A DNA stretch of 64,000 nt. Origin: Tetradesmus obliquus. Taxonomy: Eukaryota > Chlorophyta > Chlorophyceae > Sphaeropleales > Scenedesmaceae. The translations under genes were made by a program, and so were the position numbers. The stretch is taken from positions 5,146,001 to 5,210,000 of the forward strand of contig CP126198.1 of NCBI GenBank assembly GCA_030272155.1, written 5' to 3'. Shown here in pieces: positions 14,001 through 24,721 of the stretch (its first letter is position 1; each line of letters starts with the position of its first letter). Below the pieces are notes generated by a model. The model was not told the DNA's origin, did not search any database, and was given only the letters and a program-made list of their open reading frames with translations.

Positions 14001-16246
14001 TCATGCAGCTGCCAGCTTGGCGCGCGAAGCAGCCAGATCCTTGCACACCTGCTTGTGCCCCGCCTTCCAGTCGGCCTTCTGGCAGCCCGAGCAGCAGTAG
14101 CTCACACAGCCACACGCGCTGCACTTGAGCAGCTTCACTGCAGCATCCTCCGGCTTGTTGCATGCGTGGCACAGGCGGAAAAACTCAGCCAGCTCCAGAT
14201 GCTGGTGCTGCGGCAGCGCCACAATCGCAGTGCTGGCATCTGCCCCGGCTGCTACTGGCGCATCCGCATCTGCTGCAGTGCCAGCCAGCAGGATGCGGCC
14301 CGTTGTGGATAGCAGGGGTTCCTGCGAGTAGCTTGCCAGCTGCTGCAGAAGCTCGCGGGGTGGCAGCTGACCCTCGACACCCTGCACGAAGAAGGTGTGC
14401 AACCGTATGACGCTCAGCAGGACAGCAGATGGATATGGCGAGTTGGGAGCAGCAACAGGCAAGCTGACAAGAAGGCGAGAGCATGCACGGTGTACCAAGG
14501 ACACAGCGCCATGACAGTGCGCAGCACATGCCAGTGCTAAAGCACACCAAGTCAGCCTTGCTGGCATCGGGCCTACCAGCAAGCAAGGTGCAGCACTGCT
14601 TGCCACAACATCCAGCGCCAGTACCGTTTGTAGCTGCAGACAGGGCATCACACATCTTCACACCACCATGCCAGTCAAAAAAATCTGCTCAGCTGACTAG
14701 AAGTCCAAATAAAAACGCAGTATAAACCGCCAGCCACTCACCTCGTGTGCCAGCAGCTGCAGCAGCCCGCAGCCCAGCTGCAGCGCAGCGCGCGCGTAGC
14801 CCGGCACCAGCTCCGTGTCATACACCGTCTTCAAAAACAGCTGCCAGTTCTCCTCAAACGTCATGTTGGCTGCCGCGACCGCCTCCTCAGCCTTCGCCCG
14901 CAGCTCCTGCTGCTCCTCTGACTCCTCCTCCTTGCTTTGCTCAGCATCACCCTCAGCTTCCTGAGCTGCAGGCTTCTTTGCAGGAGGGGTGTATGTGAAG
15001 GCGCTACGGGCCAACAGCTCCTGCCACGCCTGCTGCACTGCAGCCACCAGCAGCGGCGCCACACCAGCCTCTACCAGAGGGCCCAGGTGCTGCTGGCGCT
15101 GCAGCTGGTCCAGTGAAGGCACCCCGCTTGTGCTCACAGCCCCGTTTGACGCCTCTGCTGCTGCAGCAGCAGCACCGCTGCCGGCGCCTGCGCCTGCCAA
15201 GGTGTACTCGCCCTGGGTGTTGCACAAGCTGACGAAGTAGATTGCCTCCACAGCAGTGGTGATGGCCTTGAGGCGTTCAAATGGGTCCGTTGCTAGCACG
15301 CTGCCTGCCTCGCTGCTGCTGCTACTGCTGCTGCCTTGCTCTAGCACTGCTGCCAGGTGGGCAGCAGCAGCTTGCAGGAAGCCTGCACGCATCGCAACTG
15401 CGCGCGCAGCTGGGAAGCGCTTGAATGCCGCATACGCTGCGCTGAAAGCGTACAGCCGCACCAGCTCATCATCTTGCTGCTCATTGCTGCCTGCGCTGTC
15501 GCCATTGCTGCTGTCCTGCGTTGCATCTGCTGCGTCCTTCTGCTGCTCAGCGCTGCTGCTGCTTTCCTGCAAGCTGGCGCCGTTGCTGCTGTTGCTGCTC
15601 TGCGCGGGCTTGCAGGACAGCTGCAGCAGGTCAGCGATGAGCTTTGCCTGCATCTCAGGCACCAGGCTTTTTACCAGGCCCTCTTCAAGCATCATCCGCA
15701 GCACATCTAGCATCTCTGTGCGCAGCCATGTCTCATACTTGGTGTTGCAGGACTGCGTGGGGTACAGGATGCCGTCTGCTGCATCCACAATACGGCCGTG
15801 CACTGCCATTTTGAAGTCTGTTGCGAGGGGGCTGGCGTTGAGGACTTTCTCGATGAGCACCAGCTCGCCTGCTGCCTCTGCGAAGCGCTGGCGTGTGGCG
15901 CTGTTTTGCGGGCGCCGCAGCGTCAGCAGCAGCGGCTCCACGTTGTGTGGGTGCTCAGACTGCAAGGCGGCAAGAAAACACATTGTGACATGACGTGTGT
16001 TGGGTGCAGTGCTGTTGGCGGCATGTGGTGGCGCATGTGCTGTGCAGGGCTGCTTGCAGGAAAGGCGACTGCAGGATGTTATGATGAGCAACAAGCGCAA
16101 AGAGCAGAGCTACTACCAATCTCATGCGCACACACACCCCAACATTACTCAGGCTCTAACTCAGCACAGCACAGCCAGACGTGGGAGACATGAAATAACA
16201 GCAGCAAACAGCTGAAGCCTTTTACCTGGCGGATAATTTCGCGCAT
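14001..16246 (-). CDS. MYND-type zinc-finger protein
   Basis: Three minus-strand exons, 16246-16226, 15959-14742 and 14381-14001, join in phase 0 to give 539 residues. The C-terminus holds a complete MYND finger at about residues 484-526: CHAC, CSAC, then YCCSGCQKADWKAGHKQVC, with the full set of Cys/His zinc ligands. MYND fingers bind proline-rich partner peptides. The long N-terminal part is alpha-helical and Ser/Gln/Ala-rich, with helices around LIEKVLNASPLA and WLRTEMLDVLRMMLEEGLV. I recognise no SET domain, so methyltransferase activity is not supported. Exon 1 codes only seven residues (MREIIRQ) and a further upstream exon cannot be excluded. The gene is divergent from the BTB gene, with start codons about 1.2 kb apart. 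Confidence 0.85.
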
Positions 16247-17465
16247 GGCAGTAGCCGGGTAGTTGGGATAGCTGCATGCCAGTGAACGAGCAGCAGCGGC
16301 TCACAGCAGCTGAGCCAGGTGAACACTGGTACACTACAGCACCAGCATGCTGCTATGCTCGCTGACTGAAAGTATAATGGTTTAACTTCGAGCTGCAGCC
16401 TCTTTCAACAGCAGACATAGCCCAGACGACCCCAAATCATCTGCAATTCAAGAGGGCTGCCCGCTGCTTTACCAGGCAACCGCAGCACAGCATACCTGCG
16501 CTCAGTGACTTCTGCTGCAGGGCCATGCAACAGGCGCTGAAAATACAGCTGTTGCGCCCAAGCCACCTCCCTATACTGCATCGTAGCTAGCTGTTCTAGT
16601 CTGCTGCCGTGGTGGCTCCTTCTACTGCTGCTTTGCGGCTGCTGTTGAAGGCTATGCAGAACTCATGCCAAATGCACCAATAACAACCAATGACAACGTA
16701 TCTGTCGTTGCCTAAACATCGAGGCTCTGGCGTAAGCTCTGCTCGTCTGCCTCTAAACTTGGAAAGCGGTTACGTGGCGTCAAGGTGGTTGATGGCGAGG
16801 TTGTTGCCATGCTGAGCATTTACTGCACACAGAAAAACGTTTTGAACATTTTTCTGTTTTGTTCTGTTGAGAATGGAGTTGTCGTCCGCAACTGATGCAT
16901 TTTAATGATCAGGCGTCATGGATCGCGATACACCGACTGCTGACGGAACAGATGCACTGCTGCGTGGTTACATTTAAATCTCAGGAACATCGGCATTGTG
17001 CATCACAGCCCAGCCAGCACTCACACAGGCGTAGTGTCAGGCCTGACAGCAGATCGGCATGCACAGATGCTTTCAACCTGTGAATTGCTGCTGAGCAGCC
17101 CGTCACAGCCTTCAACAACATACACCCGCTCGTGAAAGCTTCGGTTTGCTCGAGTTTCGACGGTGGTAGCACTTGTGCCTGCATGTCACGCCGGTCCGAA
17201 CAAGCCCTTACACCGTGACAACAGGCCTGACCGCGGTGCAGTGTGCTCATGGTTTCCCTGTGCGGCACTTAACATCTGAATGTGCTGTACTACGCATGAT
17301 CCTAGCATGTGGACCTGCTGATAACCCTGACGTGTTGTCAGTAGTGATAGCATCCGGCGTGCATATATTCGCATATAGTCAGGACGCAAGAGACTTTGTT
17401 CACGGGCACCGCTTCTGCTGATAGCAGCGTTGCTACCAGGCTCTTTGCCCACCTGGCTTCACTTG
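16247..17465. promoter_or_regulatory. Divergent intergenic region MYND / BTB
   Basis: About 1.2 kb between two outward-facing start codons. It should hold both promoters. No TATA box or other defined element is clear. The composition is AT-richer around 16830-16910 than in the coding flanks. Confidence 0.4.
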
Positions 17466-17585
17466 ATGGAGGTGACATTCGAAGAGCACTTCAAGAGGCC
17501 CGATCTAGCAGATGCTGACATCGTCATATTACACCGCACCGAGGCATCTGACGGACCTACGGACACAGCCTGCAATGGAGACCAC

Positions 17586-17646
<61 letters not shown>

Positions 17647-18857
17647 GTGTGGAGCTCGCCAGGTTCCCTGTGCATCAGCTGTTCCTCCTGAAAAGCGACT
17701 TTTTCAAGGCTCAGGTGAAGAGCACTGCTGCCCTCTGCGCTGCTGCCACTGGGCACATGCCTGCAGCTGTCCTGCAAGCTGTGCTTTGTGGTGCCAGATA
17801 CAAATTGTGTTTTGAACACACTATCACACACGGGGCTGGTCACTTCAAGCAAAGCGCTATCTGCTATGTATCACATGTTTCCATTTGCCAGTCTTATGCC
17901 GCAGTCTCACTAGGCATTGCCTGCCAGCGCTTCCTACCCTCCCAGTAAACTAACTACCGCTACTTGCCGCACTCAACTGCCCGCTGTACTGTTGAACTGC
18001 GCAGGCCCAACGATGGATGAACAACCACTGCAGCGACGCATACTATGCACCTCCCACTCACACATCATCATCATCAGCAGCAGCAGCAGCAGTTGCGCAT
18101 CATGCCTCCCGGCCCACACTCGAGCTCACTGTGGATTCTGCAGACCAGCTGCCAGCAGCAGAAGCAGTCGTAGCAGCAATGTACGGCATGACAAGTCCCA
18201 TCCAGCGCCTAACCCAAGTGCAGCTGCTTGCGGCTGCTCTCATCGCAGATCGCATTCAGGTGGCAGCAGCAGTCAAGCAGGCAGTACCAGCACTCCAGGC
18301 TGCAGCAGCAGCAGAACCCGGACTGTCAGCTGCAGCACTAGAGGCACTTGCAAGCCTGCCTGCATGGCCAGATTGCTTGCTGCCGCTGCTGCCGGCTGCT
18401 GTAGCTGGCGCACGCTGCTGCCGTGGCAGCAGCAGCAGCAGCAGCAGCAGCGAGTTGGTTGACATCCAGGCAGCTGACTCATCGACTCGAGTGCGCCGCA
18501 TGCTGCTGGCGGTGCTGGGTGATTTGGAGGCAGTGTGGGCAGATGAACAGCTGAAGCAGATCCTGCTGCTGCTGCCGCTGCCAGCAATGCAGCTGCTGCT
18601 GTCCTCGGACGCACTACGTGTTGCAAATGAGGACACTGTGCTGTACACGGCGACGCAGTACATGGCGAGTAAGACAGATTGGGAGGCTCGAGCAGCAGCT
18701 CAGGCGGCACTGGCGCCACTGGTGCGCTGTCCGCAGCTGTCGCGCTTTGCGCTTATGTGGGCGGCACTGTCAGGTGATAATGCGCAGCAGCTGCTGCTCG
18801 GCGGCTACGAGCTGCAGCTGCGGCAGCTGCTGTCCTTGCGCTGTGTGGCCGACGCCT

Positions 18858-18905
<48 letters not shown>

Positions 18906-19450
18906 GGTGTGCGTCAAGCAGCGGCAGCATGGACTGCAGCAGCAGCGAGAGCGGCAGTAGCGGCGCGGAAGACACCGGCCTGATAGCTGTAGCAGCAGCA
19001 GCAGCGGACATTAATGATGCGCCTGCTAGCTGGAATCTGCCTGCGCGGCAGATCCGGCCGCTGGAGTCTGGAGCACGCGTGCTGTGGCGGCTGCCAGTTG
19101 ACAAGCTGGCGCAAGCTTGCAGGGACAGTGTGGCCAAACAGCAGGGCATTACGCTAGAAGGCCCTGAGAGCCCTCCCATCGGAGGCTTAGCTTGGCGCAT
19201 GCGCATTGTATGTGAGGCAAAGGGCGCCGAAAAGTGCTTGATCGGCGCATATGCTGATATTGTCGCGCCGGACAACATCTTTTATGCGGCGCACATCACG
19301 CTGAGTTGCAAGCAGGGTTCAGGGGTGCAGCACGAGCTTAAAACGCCGCTGCTGCGCAGCGTCATTGGGTACGGGGATGACGACTTTTTCGGGATCGGCG
19401 CGATGGGGGGCGGCGGCTGGGATGAGGAAACGTGGGCAGCAAAGGGCCTG

Positions 19451-19501
<51 letters not shown>

Positions 19502-19552
19502 GCTGTTGGTGGTGAGCTGGAGCTTGAGATGGTGGTGCATAGCGTGTGCTGA
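17466..19552 (+). CDS. BTB/POZ protein with C-terminal MATH/TRAF-like region
   Basis: Two exons, 17466-17714 and 18005-19552, join in phase 0 (598 residues). Splicing rebuilds the BTB core: EVTFEEHFKRPDLADADIVI, then FPVHQLFLLKSDFFKAQ from exon 1, then AQRWMNNH and LELTVDSADQLPAAEAVVAA from exon 2. A run of 19 CAG codons (polyGln, from residue 41) is inserted between BTB strand A and the VHQLFL helix. The middle, about residues 125-300, looks like a BACK-type helical region. Ser and Asp/Ser tracts follow. About residues 438-590 (LWRLPVDKLAQ through CKQGSGVQHELKTPLL) resemble the MATH/TRAF-like end of plant POB1-type BTB proteins. Such proteins usually act as CUL3 ubiquitin-ligase adaptors, which is inference here. 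An upstream in-frame Met at 17430 is possible. The C-terminus (Ala tract, GELELEMVVHSVC) is duplicated downstream. Confidence 0.85.
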
Positions 19553-19619
19553 GCAGTTGGCGTTTGCATATATAAAATATGTTTCATCTGATGCACATAC
19601 CAGCAATGGAGTTCGGGTA

Positions 19620-19977
19620 GCGTGGAGGGCAGCAAAGGGCCTGCCTGCTGCTGCTGCTGCTGCTGGTGGTGGTGGTGGTGAGCTGGAGCTTCAGATGGTG
19701 GTGCATAGCGTGTGCTGAGCCGTTATAGCGCTACCGCATGTTATACTGTGTTTCATCTGCTGCACATATCAGCAATGGAGTTGGGTTGCGTGGAGGTCAC
19801 CTCCGAAGACTGTCTTCGGCGCGGGCGTTGACATGTCAGGGTTTTTGGACAGCAGTTAGGCATGCAGTGCATGCATTCGATTATGTGTGGGCAGCAAAGG
19901 GCCGGCCTGCTGCTGCTGCTGCTGCAGGTGGTGGTGAGCTGGAGCTAGAGATGATGCTGCATCACGTGTGCTGAGCG
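19620..19977 (+). repeat. Two tandem copies of the BTB gene 3' end
   Basis: The last about 110 bp of the BTB coding sequence plus the start of its 3' flank is repeated. The original ends at 19552, copies end near 19718 and 19974, and each ends in an in-frame TGA. Copies share GCAGCAAAGGGCCTGCCTG, a CTG tract of varying length, GGTGAGCTGGAGCT, and the downstream GTTTCATCTGCTGCACATA. The later copy is more diverged (ATGATGCTGCATCACGTGTG). Confidence 0.9.
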
Positions 19978-22036
19978 GTTGGCTATACTGCATGTACAAT
20001 CTGCTGCACAGATCAGGCATGGTGTTGGTGTCGGCGGAGTTGATCAGCATGTCGTTGCATTGCTGGGGCTGCAGGATAGGCATGCAGTGCATGCATTTGA
20101 TGTAGAGCTGCATATAAGGCTGAGGCTGTGTGTGCCTGGTATCTGCCTGTGCATCGTTTTGGTAACTGCACGTGTTGCGGCTGTGATGGATGGCGGTGTG
20201 CGTTGTGATGATGTGTATGCCTCATGTTCAGTGTGCACAAGGCGTTATAGTGCTCACTATAGTCAGCTGCAGCGCGCCTGCATGTGCATCTCCCTTTTAG
20301 CTGTGGGCAGTTGACATATGTGTAGTTGTGCAGTACACATCACGTTGATTGACAGCTTTGCATCGCAGCTGCTCTGGCATATGCCTACCTAAGGCTCAGC
20401 ATGTGATGGCGCAACATATAACAGTGGTTTAGTCGGTTGCCGAAGCTGCTGGAAGCTGCTGGCAAGGGTCCTCACAGGGCTCTGCGTTGCCTTGATGAGC
20501 TGTCAGGCTCGACTTCTGCAAACATATGGCATAGTTCTGTCAGACAGAAGATAGTTACATGTGGGTCGTCGCACCAGCTTGTTTGGTACGAGCCACAACA
20601 GGTTGAAGTAGTTATGCCGTGTATCGTCAGCATGCCCTTAGTAGGCATGCATGTGGCGCTTCCATAGGGCGAGGCTGGAGGTTGTGATCTGCATGCAGCT
20701 TGCCTGTTGCTCCAGCAAGGCGCGCAGGCAGGCACATACAGCTCAGCCATGCAGTGCATGTCCAATGCTCGCCTCCTGTGTGTTTGAGCGGCCGTAGACG
20801 AGCTGCTGTGCATGTGTTGCATGTATCAATGTGTTGTGTCGGGTTTGGCCCAGTGGGCTAGCAGCTGGTTTGAGTGCATGCCAGTGTGTGCCAGGCTCAA
20901 GAACATAGTTGTCGGAGCTGTGGTTACTTGCGCTGGCTGTCTGCGGCTGGCCGCGCAGCGGCTGTGCATTACCAGCGTGTTGGGGTTGGCACGGCACACT
21001 GGCAGCGGGGTTGACAACATGCCACATGCCAATATACTGGATTGCGTAATCGACATGTCCCCATTGTGCACGCGTGCTCGAGCTTGGTGACCTATGCTGG
21101 AAGCCAGCGGCTCTGTTGCTTAGCTTCTGGCTCATTCAGCCGTGCCTCAACAGCATCCCAACCAAGCTGTCAGTGGCATTTGCTTGCTCCTGTTTCAGGC
21201 TCAGCCTGTACAACGTTAAACAGGCCCAGCCTTGAAGTTGAACTTGAAGTTGAGCAGCACTCCGCACCAGCTGGTGCAAATTAGTGCGCAAAGTGGACCT
21301 GGCACTCCCGAATGGATTTAATCACTGGCGCTGCTGCCCTGGGAAGCATTGTTGATTATCGTTGGGTTGGTGGCTGCATGCCGCCGGCTGGCAGCTGTGC
21401 GCTTGCCACCTGCTCATCGTCAAGATGCGGTGTACTTCCAGCTTCAACTGTATGGTAAATGACGATGTGTTACCTGCACTTCTTGATATCCACGAGAGCC
21501 TGATATGCGGGCCCCGCGGGACTTAGGGTTTCTGGACTGATTGACCACACTCTTTCAAAACTTTGCTCTGTTTCAGAGACAAACTATAATGGGTATGATT
21601 GATATGGGATCTCTTTATTATGGCGTGGGCAGCGGCATCACGCTGGAATGTGGCTCACTGCACGAAAATCTAGCTGTAGGACCCCTGGAGGTGGCCACCT
21701 GGTAATACCAGGATACCAGGCTAGTATACCAAGGCAATGTACCGCGCCGTGGCCAACACGACCGCAAATTGAAATGAAAGGGTGGAACTTTGCTATCACT
21801 ATTCGTAGAAGAAGGGCGGGAGTCCCGTACCACTGTTAAGTGGTGATACGACCCTGTGCTGTGCTCTTCGTTGATTCCACTCCCTGAAATGAGAGCGTGA
21901 AAGCTTTCATTTCAACTTGTTGTTATTACTCTGCACTAAGCAACTGTCACAAGATGCACAGTGCGAGATCACCAACGATCATTCGTGCACCGTGACCTTT
22001 TCCCCGTTGTTTCATTCCCTCGATAACTTCATCCTA
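19978..22036. other. Intergenic region BTB to secreted LRR gene
   Basis: About 2 kb with only short overlapping open frames and no recognisable domain. A perfect 17-bp hairpin-like palindrome (CCGAAGACTGTCTTCGG) lies just upstream at about 19805. The stretch 21500-21950 is AT-richer and differs in texture from the CAG-rich surroundings. Confidence 0.4.
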
Positions 22037-24092
22037 ATGTTCGGGCGACGCATGTCCTGGCTGGCCTTGCTGCTTTACACAGGAGCTGCTGCTGATTTCT
22101 CAGGAGCACTGGCAGGTGAACATCTCAGCCCAGTGACGCCTCCAGCAACCGGCAGTCGGCGTTCGCAGCACAGAGTGTCCGGCTATGAAACTAGAACATT
22201 TCAGCCTCAACGTGCTCCTGACAGCTGCAACATGGCAGGTGGTAGCCCCAGGGTTACCCTGCTGCACGCCAGCTCTGGCCCAGTCACCCACTGAGTGGGT
22301 GTGCAGCTGCCAAGCACTGCTGCCACAACAGGGCGCTGAATACGCTTGATAAATACACTACTGATAATGAAATCAGCAGCAGGTTGATTCATCAATGGTG
22401 CATGGCAATGCTTGTGCTGCTGCAGCTGCAGGTGAGCCAGCTGCAAGCTCCAGTGGAGATGTGCAGGTGCTGCTGGCTATTGCCAAGGCACTGGACCCAA
22501 CGGGCAAGGCACTGCCAAAGTGGCGAGCCAACAACACCAACAACTGGTGCAATGAATGGATGGGTGCCAAAGGATGCACGTTGGATGGCAAATCAGTGTT
22601 TGAGCTGGACATAAGCCAGGCGGGGCTCAATGCAGCAGCACCACTGCAAGGTACACTACCACAGCAATTGCCACCCCTGTACAATACTCTTGGGCTGGAA
22701 TCTCTTCGGATATCTGGCCCTGGCATCACTGGCAAGCTACCACCATGGGTGCTGCAGGTGGCAAACACAGTAGAAGTGACAAACACATCCATTACCGGCT
22801 CACTGCCATCAATTGCGGCTGGCGCGCACACCGGGGCTTTTGGACACCCATATGCGTATATGAGAATATCTGGCAACCCCAAGCTGTCTGGCACATTGCC
22901 ACCAAGCTGGGGCGGTGTGCTGAGGCCGTTCGAGAATGACCTCAGCAACAATGCTCTAAGCGGCACCATTCCAGACACTTGGTCGACTCCTTCCATACAA
23001 CGGATAAACCTTACTGGCAACAAGCTATCTGGCAGCATATCCCGAGCGTGGGAGAAAAGTCCACGCAACTTATCTTTGCGGTTCCTTGATGTGTCTGGCA
23101 ACGCTGGCATGAAGGGGTGCCTGCCTGAAGCCAAGGGTCAGCCTTGGAAGTATCTGCCCTTCATTAACACTCACGGGACGGAACTGCGGCACTGCGCACA
23201 ACGGCCTGCATTGTTCAAGTTTGGTGCGCCACAGGCTGGCTGGTCTGCTGCCTCGTGCAATGTGGCTGGCTATGAGCTCAAGCCACGCCAGCTGCCCACA
23301 GAGCTGAAACAGCAGAATGACCCACTGGGTCTGGCACCCCGGGTGTTACTGTACACCATCCAGCCACCAAACCAGCCAGCCAAATCGCCCGTTCCTTTGG
23401 CCACGCTGTCAGCGACAGCAGCCGCGTGTGATGCTCTGGATGCTTGTGTGATGTTCACATCTGACGGTTACCTCGTTGGAGCTTACAGGCCTGTCAGAGA
23501 TGTCACCGACTTGCCACAGATGCTCCAGGTTGAAAGACGACTAGGCCCCTGGCAGTGGCGCCCGATGCGGTACTGCGCAGGCAGCTGCTGCGGCACGTGG
23601 CTGTCAACAAGCTTTGATGCGAAGTCACTGGATGTGCCTGCAACAAAGGCTCAAGCTCAAGCAGGAAGGGCAGTGAATGCACCTGCATCCACTGCCCCGC
23701 CTGGTGGAGGCGCAGAGTCTGATGTGCCCCGCCTGTACGGTATCGACGGCCTAGGCGAGGGCTGTGCAGCGATGCGTGCTGGCCAAGTCAGCAGCTCCAA
23801 GTGCCCCACACACTGCCAGGTTGCGTGCTGCGCGCTAGAAGACGCAGATCGATCTGGCTATGTGCAAATGTTGCGCCACCGCTTTTGGCAGTGCTCTGAG
23901 CTAACTTGTGCTGAGGCATCTTGCGGCTTCCAGTTTGTCCCAGCAGTGGTACCGTTAGCTGGGTCGTCATACACCCGGATCACAGCAGTCTACGCAGCAC
24001 AGAAGAGCAGCAAGCAGCCGGCACAGCCATCCAAAGCAGCTGCAACGCGCAGAAGCGGTGGTTCAGGAGTTTGCACAGGCAGCTTGTGCTGA
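22037..24092 (+). CDS. Secreted leucine-rich-repeat protein with Cys-rich C-terminus
   Basis: Exon 1 (22037-22115) and exon 2 (22432-24092) join in phase 1 to give 579 residues. Exon 1 codes a signal peptide (MFGRRMSWLALLLYTGAAAD); the junction rebuilds ALAGEPAASSSGD. An N-terminal LRR cap follows (VQVLLAIAKALDP, then NWCNEWMGAKGC). About five plant-type extracellular LRRs come next, with the LxxLxxSxNxLSGxIP pattern: LRISGPGITGKLPPWV, MRISGNPKLSGTLPPSW, LSNNALSGTIPDTW, INLTGNKLSGSISRAW and LDVSGNAGMKGCLPEA. The last roughly 290 residues are Cys-rich with pairs such as YCAGSCCGTW and CQVACCALEDADRSG and match no family I can name. No transmembrane segment or kinase is present, so it is secreted or wall-bound, not a receptor kinase. 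A second reading starts at 22395 without a signal peptide; I prefer the spliced model. Confidence 0.85.
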
Positions 24093-24721
24093 CTGTGTTG
24101 TTTGTGTCAGTTTCTTAGATGGCAGCTGCATGTGTGTTGTGCAGCTGCATCCGCTGCAGGTAGAATAAATGCATCTGGAAGGTGACCTATGCCATAGAAC
24201 TGTGCTAGCAGCTGAATGGGAGTTTCGATGCACAGCTACAGCATAGCTGAAGTACACAGGCAGCTGCCTGGCCTGCTGGCTGGTTGAAGATCCCTTATTT
24301 TGGGCGTAATAACTTGTTTAGGGGGTGACTCAGCAAAGAGCAGGCATGGCGCCACCATCCGAGTGGTACAGTAAGCAAACTCGTGTGCTGTGTCTGTGTC
24401 TTGCAACTGTGTCTGTGTCTTGTACTGTGTGCACTGCTGCAGCGCCAACTCACATGCATGTGAGTCGCATATGCTGCTCAGCAGTTCATGGCACCATAAC
24501 TGCTTGCAACATTATGTCGTGGAACAAGCACACCGTCTGCTGCCCACGTACGTTTAGTTACGTTAGGTACTCGAGCAAGGCGTGGGAACCCCAATTAGGA
24601 GCCAACATCATCATCATGTTACTCATCAAGCCATAGCATCAACGCCATCGGCCCCGCGCCCCAACGAGAGGTTCTTCCAACAAACCTACTAGGCAACGTA
24701 AACATCCTGTGGATGCATCCC
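24093..24721. other. Convergent 3' region between secreted LRR gene and golgin gene
   Basis: It holds the 3' ends of two converging genes. A copy of a dispersed repeat lies at 24606-24658 (CATCAT run, then GTTACTCATCAAGCCATAGC), shared with 50478-50520. Confidence 0.6.

Noticed and set aside
15256-15993. Plus-strand 245-codon frame opposite the MYND gene
   Set aside because: Ser/Leu/Ala-rich reading of triplet tracts; the minus strand carries the MYND finger in phase.
14001-16246. SMYD-type SET-MYND methyltransferase
   Set aside because: The MYND finger is at the extreme C-terminus and no SET motifs (NHSC, GEEL-type) are seen.
21500-21950. Possible structural RNA or transposon fragment
   Set aside because: The texture differs from the flanks, but I found no terminal repeats, no rRNA or tRNA signature and no convincing protein.
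22373-23134. Minus-strand 253-codon frame opposite the secreted LRR gene
   Set aside because: No domain or splice context; the plus strand carries an intact LRR protein.
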